Shown: piece by piece, positions 23,278-34,400 of the stretch
Layout of the letters: every line of letters begins with the position of its first letter
Numbering within the stretch: the first letter of the stretch is position 1
Origin: Peltaster fructicola
Lineage: Eukaryota > Ascomycota > Dothideomycetes
Assembly (NCBI GenBank): GCA_001592805.2
Contig: CP051141.1
Location: 2,170,001 to 2,234,000, forward strand
Reading direction: 5' to 3'
DNA: 64,000 bases
The notes under the pieces: generated by a model
Database searches by the model: none
What the model was told of the DNA's origin: nothing
What the model saw: the letters and a program-made list of their open reading frames with translations, nothing else
Translations under genes and position numbers: made by a program

Positions 23278-23699
23278 GAACACATTGATGAGCAATGGCG
23301 ATGCAGCGACTGTCACGTTCCGACTATTGTCGAGCTCAGATACTGGTGCTGTGAGCGTCGTCGATGTTGTTGGCAAAAATGGCGGTAAATTCTATAGGTG
23401 ATCTCACGTTGCTCGTCTGGCCTACGACAGCTCAGAGGACTGTAATGCTACAAGTGTGCATGTGTATAGGGTCGCTAACGATTGCTATGATCTTGATCAC
23501 GGCCCAGAGTCATCCTTCCTGTAAGAAGATTGAGGCACAGAAGTACATAGGCAAGGCTCGTCGCTGTCAAAGCACAGACCGCCAAGCTAGACAGATGTTC
23601 ATCTGGACTTCACCTGTTCGACGTACATTTCTCTGAGCAGATATCTTGACCTTCCAACGTCTTCATCTTGTGATATATGACCCGTACCAATGAGACAAG
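23278..23699. promoter_or_regulatory. Divergent promoter region SHY1 / UBX gene
   Basis: About 420 bp between divergent starts. No gene or specific element recognised. Confidence 0.4.
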
Positions 23700-25115
23700 A
23701 TGTTTCACAACGGTGATTTGCAATCTGGCATTAGCACTGCTATTCAACAGCAGAAGCTCGTGACCTGCTTCGTACACAATGACGGCGATGAAGCCTCGGC
23801 ACACTGGGAGAACGACCTTCTGCCATCAATGAGACAGCTGATAGCTGAGAAGACTGTACTGCTGAGGATGAAGCTAAAGTCGCAAGAAGCTTCATTCCTA
23901 TCGGCCTTCTGTCCAATGGAGGTAGCACCATCTCTGGCAGTAATTGACAATGGCAGGGTCGTTATCAAGCTTCAAGCTCCGGTTGACGACGACTCGTGGC
24001 GTACAAAGCTGGAGACTGCTTTGCGCAGTCGAGACACAGTTATTGCTGCTTCGCCAGCTGTTCAACCACGAGAAAGCCATCCCTCAGCACAGCCTGCTGC
24101 CGTTGCTGCTGCTACTGCACCACGACACAGCCAACCCTTGGCACAGACTCCCGCGACAGGTCAGACACCTAGTACCTTACACTCACTTATGCCAGATCGG
24201 GCCGCACGACTTGAGGCTGATCAAGCCGCAAAGCAGGCTGAGGAAAAGGCTGCTCGAGTCGCACGAGCGGAAGCCAAGCGTAGAGAGATCGAGGCGGCAA
24301 CAGCAGCAGCAGCCGGAGACAACGGCAAACAGCCTGTAGCTGACGCTCTGCCGGCCAAGGCGAGGGCCGACTGGATCAGGACCCAAGCCAAGCGCAAAGA
24401 AGAAGTCAAGCAGGAGCGAGAGCGTATCCTTCGACAGATCCAGTCCGACAAAGAGGAACGTAAGCTTAGAGCTGCTATCGAGAAGGAGACTTTGGTACCT
24501 GCAGAACCTTTGCACATGCCAATGCAATCTCACCACACGGCCAGCACTTGTGCACTCCAAGTACGACTTCTAGACGGCTCGAGCATTCGGAGGCAGTTTG
24601 CAGCAGATCAGACTTTGCATGATGATGTACGCCTATGGATCAAAGAGTCTGGACCATCTGACGCTGTGGAAGCATCGTATACGTTCCGCCATCTTCTTGC
24701 ACCTCATCCAAGCAGAGATATCGGGCTTGCTGATGAGCAAGAATCTCTAGGCAGTCTTGATCTTACTCCTTCGGCAACGCTAGTCCTCTTACCAAACGAC
24801 TCGGCGACTTCGAGCACTCCGTCCAATCTCATATCCAGGCTCATAGCGATGCTACTTGGCATGTTCGCGAGTATCTTTGCTGTGTTTGCTGGTCGACACA
24901 ACGGTGCAGTGGAAAGCAGCGATACCACGCATGATGCTGCGCAGCAGTCGCGGGTCAAGGCCAGTGGTGTCGATACTGGTTCATCATCGGCGAGGCTGCG
25001 AACAAAGACACTCGCAGACTCGCGAGCTGAGAAGAAGAGTAGTGATGCACCAGCAGAGTTCTACAATGGAAACAGCTCCGCATTCGAAGGTCGCAATGAC
25101 GATAACGGGGATTGA
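23700..25115 (+). CDS. UBX-domain protein with thioredoxin-like N-terminus and membrane hairpin (UBXN4-like)
   Basis: Probable Cdc48/p97 adaptor in ER-associated degradation. The single-exon protein has 471 residues. Residues 1-110 look like a UAS/thioredoxin-like domain (KLVTCFVHNDGDEASAHWE). A Pro/Ala linker follows, then a charged coiled coil at about 165-265 rich in Arg, Lys and Glu. Residues ~285-365 form the UBX domain (STCALQVRLLDGSSIRRQF, then LHDDVRLWI, YTFRHLLAPHPSRDI, SATLVLLP). After it, a hydrophobic stretch near residues 385-405 (LISRLIAMLLGMFASIFAVF) suggests membrane attachment, which is the layout of human UBXN4/erasin. The C-terminal tail is disordered. Confidence 0.85.
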   Translation: MFHNGDLQSGISTAIQQQKLVTCFVHNDGDEASAHWENDLLPSMRQLIAEKTVLLRMKLKSQEASFLSAFCPMEVAPSLAVIDNGRVVIKLQAPVDDDSWRTKLETALRSRDTVIAASPAVQPRESHPSAQPAAVAAATAPRHSQPLAQTPATGQTPSTLHSLMPDRAARLEADQAAKQAEEKAARVARAEAKRREIEAATAAAAGDNGKQPVADALPAKARADWIRTQAKRKEEVKQERERILRQIQSDKEERKLRAAIEKETLVPAEPLHMPMQSHHTASTCALQVRLLDGSSIRRQFAADQTLHDDVRLWIKESGPSDAVEASYTFRHLLAPHPSRDIGLADEQESLGSLDLTPSATLVLLPNDSATSSTPSNLISRLIAMLLGMFASIFAVFAGRHNGAVESSDTTHDAAQQSRVKASGVDTGSSSARLRTKTLADSRAEKKSSDAPAEFYNGNSSAFEGRNDDNGD

Positions 25116-26350
25116 ACGCTCGCCATCCGCAACTGCGTGACACCTCACAGCACATCGACTATCACCCACCGATACTGTACACACCCTGCCACAATAATCA
25201 TTCACACGGTCGATCTCAGGTCACTGTCGACGTCGTTAAGGCTGCTGTGTGCGAGCAGTTCAAGCACCAGAGAGCTTGTATAGGCCCAGTATCACACCAC
25301 TATAGGGTATATATGCCTCGATAGCCCGGCCTACACCACATGACGACCAAGAATGGCTCGGTGGCCAGGCGTCAGCAATTTGAAAAGCAAGAAAAATAAT
25401 GATGATCTCACAAGAGTGAATCAGAAACTCGGGCCCCGACCGCCCTCGAGCTAGTCTCCGGGACCCTGTAGGGATACTCTTGACCGCCCTGGGGCTAGTC
25501 TCCGGGACCCAGTAGGGAAACCCGAGTTATGGGTCTTCACCTCCGACCGCCCTGGGCCTAGTGTCCGGGACCCAGTACGAGGGTTTTTCCTTTTGACGAT
25601 TTCCGGCAGCATAAGCACAGCGTACGTCTTGGGAGAATCAGCAAGTATGTTTTGGGCGAAGAAGAGGTGTGGCGTAGGAGGTTTCAAGGCCTGGACGTAC
25701 ATTCTGGACCTGTGAGCGAAGGGAGTATAACGACGGAGGGCATCGAGCGTTATTGCTTGGCAGAGCGCCTCATTTGGAAGTTACCATCTCCCCGAGGCAT
25801 ATGGTCTTTGTCAAGGTCAATCAGACAACACAAGATCTCGGCAGATTCGACTCGTGAGGTACAGGGGTGCGTTCATCAGGTCGAACGTATTGACATTGTC
25901 GTATGTTGGTGCAGCATATATCTCCAGCAACGGCCAGAAACGAATTGTGCTGTGATTCCCTTGAAATCCTCTCACCAGCCAGGTCAATCCTCTAGCTCGA
26001 CGGAGATAGACGCAGCCGCGGTTGAGCAGGCCTAGCGACACAAACAGAGATGTGGTGTCTTCCATAGAATTGCATGAGCAGCGGGAGAAAGAGCACAGGG
26101 CTGTGCATAGAGGGACTGACCATCCCTCACCAGACTCATACTCTTACCACGCTTCACAGTCTCACAGGAACTGCTATCCATGTCAGACATATACTCTCAC
26201 AAGACTTCACACTCTGCAAGACTTCATGTTCACACAAGACTCAACCGAGACAGCACGTAATGAGCAATACACGAGGCTACCTACGATGCCCACCCTACTG
26301 CCATGCTTGATAAGACAACAACAGCAGCAGCATCAACAAGCCACTACTTT
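25116..26350. other. Intergenic with GC-rich tandem repeat
   Basis: 1.2 kb between the UBX stop and the 3' end of the secreted-protein gene. Apart from the repeat at 25438-25583 it contains no recognisable gene. The stretch 26100-26350 is CA-rich on the + strand. Confidence 0.5.
25438..25583. repeat. Three-copy GC-rich direct repeat
   Basis: Three imperfect copies of a ~37 bp unit starting GACCGCCCT and containing CTAGTCTCCGGGACCC lie at 25438-25474, 25482-25518 and 25545-25583. Repeat starts are 44 and 63 bp apart. The unit is clearly more GC-rich than the surrounding DNA. The core is nearly identical in all three: copy 3 has GTGTCC in place of GTCTCC, and copy 1 has CTGTAGGG where the others have CAGTA. 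Function unknown; a minisatellite is the simplest explanation. Confidence 0.85.
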
Positions 26351-27475
26351 TCAATTCCCAACACCGAGTACTGACGCAGGCATGGCGAGGATCCCGGTAG
26401 ATACAGGCTGACTGATCGTGATCGTCGTTGTTCCGACCGTCGTAGTACGTGTCAGAAGTACATGAACCGTAGATGTGATTTGAGATGTTCTGGTGTTGTC
26501 AGCATAGAACATAGCATAAAAGCAAAGCACTTACGGTGCGTACTGGAGAGTTTGAGTCTGGAAAACGGTCGAGCCTGTGGACTGTGTTGGCTTTGTGCTC
26601 ACAATAGTGGTCTCTGAGAGTGTAGACGTCTCCAACTCCATAGTGGTCGACATGCTGAGAGTTGTTGCTGTTCCTGTCACATTTGCAACGAATGTCTCCA
26701 CCAGTAGCTGCGATGGTCCAGGGATCGTTGTGGTGATGTTGATCAAAGTCGTTGTAGTTGCAGTCAGCGTTAACAAGCTTGTCTTCCACTTATAGTACTC
26801 TAGCACACATTGCTCGGTGCCATTGGCATAGCCAGTACAGATCTTGTAGTCGACATCGGCAGGAGGACCGGCGCTTGTGAGGTCCTGCCAAGGTGCGAGG
26901 TAGTATGTAGTTACTGTCTGGACAGATGGTGGTGGTGTGATCAACGACAGAGAGCTCGGAGTGACCGATCCTGTGACTGGAGCTGGTGTAGGCGTTGGGA
27001 TGACTAGCTCATATCCATACTGAGTCGAGAAAGTGACATCTTGCGCGCACTGTGAGATAGTGTATGTCGTTGTCAGATCGCTAAGGGTAGTGGCGCACAC
27101 CATAGTGACCGTCGGCTTGTAGATGGTCGTGCATGAGCCACTGCCTGACGGTGTCGAGATCGAATAGTTCAAGTATGGCAAGCTGCCAATACTCGTCGTT
27201 GGAGCCAGTGTTTGTGGGAAGAATGCAAGTGGTGGAAGCTCGCATAGTGTGAATTGAGGTACGAAGGATGGTACCAGCTGACTCTGCTCCGTCACCACCA
27301 CAGGTGATGCATCTGGTGAAGGATAGATTGTGGTGAGTGCCTGCTGTGTTGTTGTCGCAGCTACAGCCGGCACGGCTTGTCGCTTGACTTCAATTGCTGC
27401 ATGTCTGTGAAGTCTTGCGTGTGTCGTTGCGATAGTTGACAACAGGACAAGTCCGAATGCTAGCTTGACACCCAT
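26351..27475 (-). CDS. Thr/Ser-rich secreted protein, unknown function
   Basis: Exons 27475-26535 and 26489-26351 give 359 residues. The 44 nt intron has a consensus GTAAGT site and a CTGAC branch site before CACCAG. Residues 1-20 form a signal peptide (MGVKLAFGLVLLSTIATTHA), followed by a possible Kex2-type site near KR. The remainder is rich in Thr, Ser, Val and Pro (for example TTTTLINITTTIPGP), with a few cysteines and N-glycosylation sequons, as in heavily O-glycosylated fungal cell-wall or surface proteins. The spliced C-terminus ends in a moderately hydrophobic stretch (GILAMPASVLGVG) that could be a weak GPI signal. I do not recognise a family. Confidence 0.7.
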
Positions 27476-27669
27476 GATTGATAGTCTCGCTTACGAGGTC
27501 GAGCAGCGTAGTCGATGAAAGTCTATTCAGAGTGTTGTTGGCGCGATCAAACAGCCAATGTGCATTCTTGCTGCGTGGCGACCAGGAATGTAGCGAATCG
27601 CGCTTGTTCCACAACACCAGATGATCCTTGCATGGCATGTAATTTCGACCTTTCCGACAATGAAGTTGT

Positions 27670-29133
27670 TCAGTCTTCGTCGTGAACATTGTTAAGCATG
27701 CGCTGCTGTTCTCGCTGAAGCAATATCTTACGCTCTTCTGACAGCTTGTCAATATGGTCGAAGCTTGCAGTTTGTACTCGGCGCAGCGCTTGGATCTGCT
27801 TCTTGAGCTCTTGATTTTGCCGTTGTAGATCCTGGCTCGGTGCACTGTCCTCGAATGCCATAAAATCGTCATCCCTGTCGCCGTTGAGTGGCTGGTCAGG
27901 TTGTGACCATCCAGCAAGTTCATTCAGACCCTCATCGAGCCAGGATTGTGGTATGGTTGGTGCTGCCAAGGCCTCTTGAAAGGAGGACCTGCGTGTCACG
28001 GCATTGAGGTGGAGCTGTGCTGCATAATTGCCAGGTACGGTGTAATCAGTGGTGTGAAATACGCCGAATTTTGGCTTCACGATAGTCTCAATGTTGTAGT
28101 GTTTCATCTCGTTAGCCATGCCAGCGATCGGCAGGAACCGCAGTGACGTTACTGGTCTTGTGAATGGAGAGTGCAAAGGTAGAGATCGCATATGTCCATT
28201 GGCAACGTCCCAGGCTATGATAGCGCCTGATTGATGTCCTGACAAGACAGTGGTGCCATCGAACGAGACTGCCAATGCCAGAGCAGTACCGTGTGAAGAG
28301 TCTGGCGTCTTCCATCGCTTCTTCTCGCCAAGCTGAATGGCGTCGCCAGATCTCGTCCTCGACTTGGCGATAGAGAGAAGATCGAGCTGTTGCACGCTGC
28401 CGTCTTCGTAGCCAACATATGCTGCACGATCAGCAGGATCAAAGTCTACACATCTTGGAACAGCCACCAAGAGGAACGTGAAGAAGGTGCTTGCCGTGTG
28501 ATAGTCCCAGACTAGGCACGTCTTGTCTTCTGAAATGGTGATGGCGTAGTTTCTCAAGTTTGCGCTGTGACCGAGTGCGACGGCAGTGATCCCAGATCTG
28601 TGGGCATCAAATGTAGTGATGGGCGCTGCTGACTGGACGTCGCTTTGGAAAGATAGCAAGGCTGGTAGCGACCAGACTCGTGCGGTAGCGTCTGCGGAGC
28701 TAGAGACGAGGAAGTTTGAGTCGTCGACTGCCAAGCACGTTATTGCTTGTAGATGAGATTGCGCAGTTGTGATCTGTCGTCCTGTCGCTATCTCCCACAG
28801 GAATAGCTTGCCTTCTGTTGTGCCGAGTGCGAGGACGGTATCATCGCAAGCTAGTGTGATGCATGTAATCTTCTCGGTGAAAGGCACTGTAGCTTCCTGG
28901 TTGCCTTTTGATCGATTGTAGACATGAACGACAGCCTTATCCGCTTGTGCGGTGAAGATGTGCGTTGAACTCGTGGCAAGACAGTGTGGTGCTGTTGAGC
29001 TCTTCTTGAAGGAAGCTCGCTGCTGCACTACCGGTTGGTATTCGATCTCGATAACTGATGCATCTTTCGTCGGATCTATACGTGTTGTGTCTTTCGTAGC
29101 CCCTAACGAGACCACAAGAGATTCGACAAGCAT
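27670..29133 (-). CDS. IPI3: Pre-rRNA-processing protein IPI3 (WDR18 homologue)
   Basis: WD40 subunit of the Rix1 complex (Rix1-Ipi1-Ipi3), which acts in 60S pre-ribosome maturation and ITS2 processing in the nucleus. The single-exon protein has 487 residues from the ATG at 29131-29133. The N-terminus MLVESLVVSL is followed by FKKSSTAPHCLATSSTHIFTAQADKAVVHVYNR, a segment distinctive of Ipi3. WD-like blades follow (FLVSSSADATARVWSL, ITISEDKTCLVWDY, VLSGHQSGAIIAWDV). The C-terminus is a coiled coil (QRQNQELKKQIQALRR) ending in an acidic tail. An in-frame start at 29214 would add 27 residues that do not fit the family. Confidence 0.88.
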   Translation of the reverse strand: MLVESLVVSLGATKDTTRIDPTKDASVIEIEYQPVVQQRASFKKSSTAPHCLATSSTHIFTAQADKAVVHVYNRSKGNQEATVPFTEKITCITLACDDTVLALGTTEGKLFLWEIATGRQITTAQSHLQAITCLAVDDSNFLVSSSADATARVWSLPALLSFQSDVQSAAPITTFDAHRSGITAVALGHSANLRNYAITISEDKTCLVWDYHTASTFFTFLLVAVPRCVDFDPADRAAYVGYEDGSVQQLDLLSIAKSRTRSGDAIQLGEKKRWKTPDSSHGTALALAVSFDGTTVLSGHQSGAIIAWDVANGHMRSLPLHSPFTRPVTSLRFLPIAGMANEMKHYNIETIVKPKFGVFHTTDYTVPGNYAAQLHLNAVTRRSSFQEALAAPTIPQSWLDEGLNELAGWSQPDQPLNGDRDDDFMAFEDSAPSQDLQRQNQELKKQIQALRRVQTASFDHIDKLSEERKILLQREQQRMLNNVHDED

Positions 29134-30692
29134 CAGAAAGTGTGATGTAAGATGTGATGATGTAGATATCCCAGATCGTGCAAGAAAAAGTTCATAGGCT
29201 TCAAGCACAGCCAAATGCTAGCGGCAAACAAGAACAACCATGTTCGGGCGGTTGTGAGGAACGTACATGCGGATAAAGATGGTCCTCGCGTAATTGCACA
29301 CATGATGGTGACAATCTAGGGACACTAGACACATCAGGCTCTCCAGTATCACCTCGTCAAACATACAGTAACAACACTTCACGATGTCGATAGCAGCCGC
29401 AAGAGTTCTAAGATGGCAGGCACAATCTCACATGTCGATGTCATGCCAGCACTGCCATTGTGACAATTGAGATTCACAGTCGCTGTCATAGGAGCCGTAG
29501 TGTACAATCTTGGCCAATGCTGGTATCCAAATGGTCGACCACTTTTCTCTACTCCATCGTAATCGCAAGGTCAATCGAGATCACTTAGCGCCTGTGCCCA
29601 ATTCACACTCCTGCTACGGACAAGACTTAGACAGAGACGTACTGGTGATACGATCGTAGATTTTGACATGATGTGTGTAGTTGCATTCGCGTTTTGCCTT
29701 TCGCTATCTCTCAGCTACTAAGCAGTATTGTGCACCTTTGTGACATGCTCTTGAAAAGGTCCGTAACTCCATTCCGCTTCAGCTTGCTCCTCGCAACGTG
29801 CTATCGCTCCATCTATGCAGTGTTCGATGGGCCTCGTGCGCCCTTTGGTGTGCCGGTCTGGAATCCGTTCTTGAACTTGCGTGGAATGAGCTTGAGTGAT
29901 CGCATGCGTCCAGTGCCGGTGGTCTTTCTCCTCTTAGCCTTCTCGCTCCAGTTGTCTATCCTCCTGTCAGTTTGTGCTCGTCCTTTTCCTCCTCAGATCG
30001 ACGTACACTTTCGGACGGATGCTGCTGGGTAACCACAGTTTGCGCAGGTGTGCTTCTGGACGTGAAGAGATCGGCGTCCTGCATTCATTAGATTATGTGG
30101 TGAGATCGTGGTTCATTGCGTACCGCAACGTCTGCACAGAACGTGCGACTTGTTGTGACGCTTTCCGAAACTGGAGGTACCCTTCGCTGTTCATCGTTAG
30201 CGATTGCGATCGGAGAGTGTCGTAGCTGCGGCGTACTCATTGTGATGTGTCTCCACGATGGTAATGTTGAAGTGGTGTGTAGTCGTGGTCCTGCAGATTT
30301 TCGAGTTTGGAGCCAGCGTCAAAGTGCTCCACTAAGCGAGTGCGTTCCGCCAAGAGTTGAGTGTGTGGCCCGTGCATCTTGAGCGTTTCTCATATGGAGA
30401 ACCATCTACTCTGTATGATCTTGTCATCAAGTGAGTGCACTGTCTGCATTCGACATCGATTGTACACGTCGCGCGCAGCTACGTCGTGTGGAAACGAGCT
30501 TTTGGACAGCGAGCCTGAACGCGAGAGTGGACCGCGATGGCCGACATATGTCAACGAACCAGACACGACGATGCCTACTCACAGTACTTGCACGACACAT
30601 GTTAACACTGCGCGACATGATCATATTTCGGTGTGCGAAGTGGATGTAGACTTCAGATGTGCGAGACCGGATCATGTTAACCATATACCTGA
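29134..30692. other. Intergenic, no convincing gene
   Basis: About 1.56 kb. A 119-residue + frame at 29673-30032 has two hydrophobic stretches but no family resemblance. The + strand from 29,680 to about 30,350 is T/G-rich. It probably contains the IPI3 promoter. Confidence 0.5.
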
Positions 30693-31421
30693 TCACTCGT
30701 CAATCTCACACTCCCGCTGCCAATCCTTCTTCGGCTGCTTGTACAGCTCCCACGCCTTGTCGGCGATATTCTCAGGACTTAGGTTCTTTGCGTCAGGCGA
30801 TACAACTCCGCCGATGCTGAGCAACGCAATATGCACATCCTTGCCGAACTTGTTGTTCAGAGACAGGACCAATGCACGCTGCGCACTCTTGACCATGGAC
30901 AGCGAGAACAGGTCGTAGTGCGGCTCCTTGTACAGCTGCGTCGTCGAGGTTACGAACAGTGAGGGTGAGCCAGTGTTCTGCTTCAACAATGGTATCGCCC
31001 ATTGTGCAACCTCGTACAATGCAAGGTTAGTCGTCTGCCTGGTTAGCTTGGGTCCAGTATTGAAAAGACGACTCACTCTGAAGTCTGCTTCGATAGCGTC
31101 TGTGGTTTCCTTGAGAGGTGATTCTCCGGAGACTCTGGCAGCATTGAACAGCACACATTCCACGCTGCCGAAGCTCTCAATCTCTTTCAGCACCTGCTTG
31201 AGCTGCGTGAAGTCTGAGAGGTCGCACTGCCATGTCTTGACTTGACAGCTGTAGCCTCGCTCCTGGATGGCATCGAGTACGGAATCCTGGTCCTTGGCTA
31301 GTCTTTCCTTGTTGCGAGCGACGAGTGCAACATGTGTGAAGCCGCGAACAGCAAATGCGGACGCAACAGATGTGCCAATGCCTGGCCCGCTGCCGAGAAT
31401 GATGATGGTCTTGCCAGGCAT
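30693..31421 (-). CDS. Atypical short-chain dehydrogenase/reductase
   Basis: NAD(P)-binding Rossmann protein. Likely exons 31421-31077 and 31034-30693 (228 residues), removing a 42 nt in-frame intron that starts GTGAGT and ends GGCAG. Without splicing the frame is still open (242 residues), so the intron is inferred from its consensus site and from the improved join ADFR to TTNLALYEVAQWA. The cofactor motif GSGPGIG lies at residues 10-16, and VALVARN at 31-37. The usual catalytic Tyr four residues before Lys is missing: the matching segment reads FSLSMVKSAQRAL. This belongs to a known divergent SDR group without Tyr. Substrate unknown. It sits at the edge of the gene-free border of the PKS cluster. 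Confidence 0.78.
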   Translation of the reverse strand: MPGKTIIILGSGPGIGTSVASAFAVRGFTHVALVARNKERLAKDQDSVLDAIQERGYSCQVKTWQCDLSDFTQLKQVLKEIESFGSVECVLFNAARVSGESPLKETTDAIEADFRVSRLFNTGPKLTRQTTNLALYEVAQWAIPLLKQNTGSPSLFVTSTTQLYKEPHYDLFSLSMVKSAQRALVLSLNNKFGKDVHIALLSIGGVVSPDAKNLSPENIADKAWELYKQPKKDWQRECEIDE

Positions 31422-34400
31422 GTTGAGGTATACTGCGATGTCCCACTTGATGACGGTAGCTTGAATGATGTGGTATATGATCAGTGGTATGTGTAATGCT
31501 CCATTTTTGATGCGAATATCACGTTGACGTCAGAGGTCGAGATCTACCACTGGACCTTCCGTCGTCAGATCATCTCTGCAAGACATCAAACCGTCTTGTC
31601 TCTGACTCAACGATATGCCTCTCAGACATGGTTCCAGTGAACGCAATGGAACAATCGAGGTCGAGCCTACATGACTTGGGTAAGGATTTCACTATGGACT
31701 GCTATCGCCGTCCTACGGACATGTCTCGAATGCAATTCTCTCTGCCTCTTTGGTACGATTGGCACTATACACTCTTCTTGCTGTCATGGAGATCTTGTCA
31801 CGCTCGCTGTGCTGCTCACACGGACTTCCGTTTTGCTCGAGCAAGAGTATCGTCATGAAGCCTTGATTATTTCGAGAACATCTCAAGCTTTCCTCGACTA
31901 GGATTCACAAGACCCCTATCCTTTGAGCAGGCATATCGGTACAGACACTTGTATCAATACAAAGGAGTATGTGTGGATTATATCGTCCGCAGAGTTGTGC
32001 ATCTAGTCAGAGCTGATACGAACAAACTCGACTATTGAACACGGATCGTCTTATCTGAAGACATGAGAATAGAACAGCTGCACCTTGTATTCCTCTGCAA
32101 CAAGGACGTTGATGGTCCACAGCACGTTCCTCGTCATGTCTTTGAAGAGCCTACTTGATGACCTGGCCAGATCGAAGCTGATTCTGTTGAAAAGCCGTGA
32201 TTGCCGATTGATCGCCTGCCAGCTTAATTGTCGTCAGCATTGCAATCAAGGTGTCGTGCACGCCTTGAGGTGGCGACCGCCGAAGGCGTGACACTGCACA
32301 GGTGGAAGCCTCACTGAAGCTGTCATGGTCTTGTCGATGCATATGGACTTGACGTCGGTATGAACCGATGGCACAATCACCCAGCGTGTATGCTCCAGCG
32401 CCAAGTTCAATCACGACCTCCAGCAGACTCTATACTGCCGTGATACTGAGTGGGCTGTGGTCCAAACACGATCTCGGTGCCGTTTGGAATCTCCACACCT
32501 ATGACCCCAGAATGCGTATTGGCTTTCCGAAGGACCGCAGATCCAGCCTCAGCTCGTACTTGAGTATCTGACTGATGCTCATCGGCATTTGTGAGGATGC
32601 TTCGAGCAAACTGGGCTGCGATGATTATGCAGATGTCCTTTGAAAACCGTGACTATTCTCTGAGCAGGATCTGCCTGGAACCAGTGACCATAAGGGTGTG
32701 ATTGAAGGCATGCTTAGCAGTGGCTGAAGTGGTTGTGCATTGGGAGTGACCTGACCAGAGACTTGCTTTGAGAGGACACCGACCAGGACTACCATCTTTG
32801 CAGATATCAACAGCGCCAGAGCTCCGAGAGGTTCAATGCTTGTGGCTCGAGCAGCCATATCACGTGTGATGATCAAGGGCTTGCTTGACCAATTGGATAG
32901 AGCTTCTCTGCCAAGAGCAGTCGTGGTAATGATGATGTTTGCAGCTGCGAGGACTTACTCCAAGATCTCACGCAGCAATCGACCCATCTCCATGATTGTA
33001 ACAGCATCCTCGACAGCCCGAGCATTCTCGAGATATGATGCGATGTGAGCATGCTCATCGCTGTTTGGCATTGCCTTGTTACTGATGAGGTCCTCAGCGA
33101 ACTCCATAGACTACTCTGAGCATGAAGTCCAGGTCTCATGCCAAAAGAAGACGACATGGTTTGGCTGGTCCTCTGGCTCGACGTCGACCACTTCCCAAAA
33201 GCTGGCTTGTAGGCTGCTGCGTTGACACACTTCGTCAATGTATTGATATCTTCCGCAAGGTGGATACTCGCTGCACATGCAGACAAGTTTGTTTTGAAGT
33301 GCATGGCATCCCGGAGGATTGCAAACAGCTAAGACGACTCGTCGATGGGAGACATGATATGCCTACAAGTCCCGCACATGCGGCCCATGTGCTCGATCGG
33401 GCGGATGAAGATCTCGACCATGTATCTTGCCAGCTCCAGCCACACCTTGTGCCTCCGTGTGGACTATTATTGGCGAGCTACTTGCGATGTTTTGAACAGC
33501 AGGGTCCTGCAAGCCGTCAGGCAGCTGAAGAAAGTTTTCGAGCCGAAGAAGTTGCTGCAGCTGTTCAGCGACTCGATTGGCGGGCAGCAGGTGTGAGAGT
33601 ACGAGAGATCAAGCAAAGTTCAGCGTTGGAGGCATGATCTGAGAGAGGACGGCCACGGTGCTGGCACGATCAGTAGAGTCCCTGTCCTTTGAGGTCACCG
33701 GCATCTGCTTGTGTGATGAGCTCAAGCTCACCAGGATTGACGAGCTGATGACAAGGGAGATCTAGCTCGATCACAGTTCGTCCTTTCGGTGGATAGCATG
33801 ATCTTTCGCGAAGGTTGGCAGCGAAGCATGACTGGAAAGCATGAGCCAGATACCACTCTGGATGCGTTCGTTGGAATCATTCCAAGTCTCGAAAGCTGAC
33901 GGATCACCCGCATGGTATATTACGCAGCGAAGAGCAGATCTAGCATCAATGATGATACCGTCGATGCTCTGATAGTCGTGAACTGTGATGTGGGATATCT
34001 GAAAGGACTGATTCAGCCATTTAACAGAAATGCTTCGCCTTTGCCGGGAACAAGCTTGTGGCTTTAGCATCGATGAGCCACAACTGATCTTTGCAAGAGT
34101 CCTCTCAGCGTCTACGAAAGTCGACCGGCTGAGTCATCGGAGACTTGACAAGAAGGAGACCAGGTAGGATGATTCCAAACAAGTCTTGGAGGTCTCGTGC
34201 GTGTAGCATGAAGAGCTACAGAGTAAGGGAGGAAGTGTGAGGAAGGCAGATGTGCGCGGACGGGCGACAGCATGCGATGTTTGCATAGCTCTCGAAAACT
34301 GAATGATCACTTACAATCGATCGACTCCAACCATCCCATGGAGGACTACGACGATCTCCTTACTCGTGCGGATTGTGAGTGTCCTTGACCGTCACGAGGC

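Noticed and set aside
25451-25702. Minus frame encoding a repeated TGSR/PGRS-type peptide
   Set aside because: The peptide repeat simply reflects the DNA repeat; there is no other coding evidence.
29673-30032. 119-residue + strand frame with two hydrophobic stretches
   Set aside because: No family resemblance, no splice context, and biased T/G composition explains the hydrophobicity.
34336-34378. Short + frame MEDYDDLLTRAD followed by a GTGAGT site, like a first exon
   Set aside because: No downstream exon in a compatible frame could be found.
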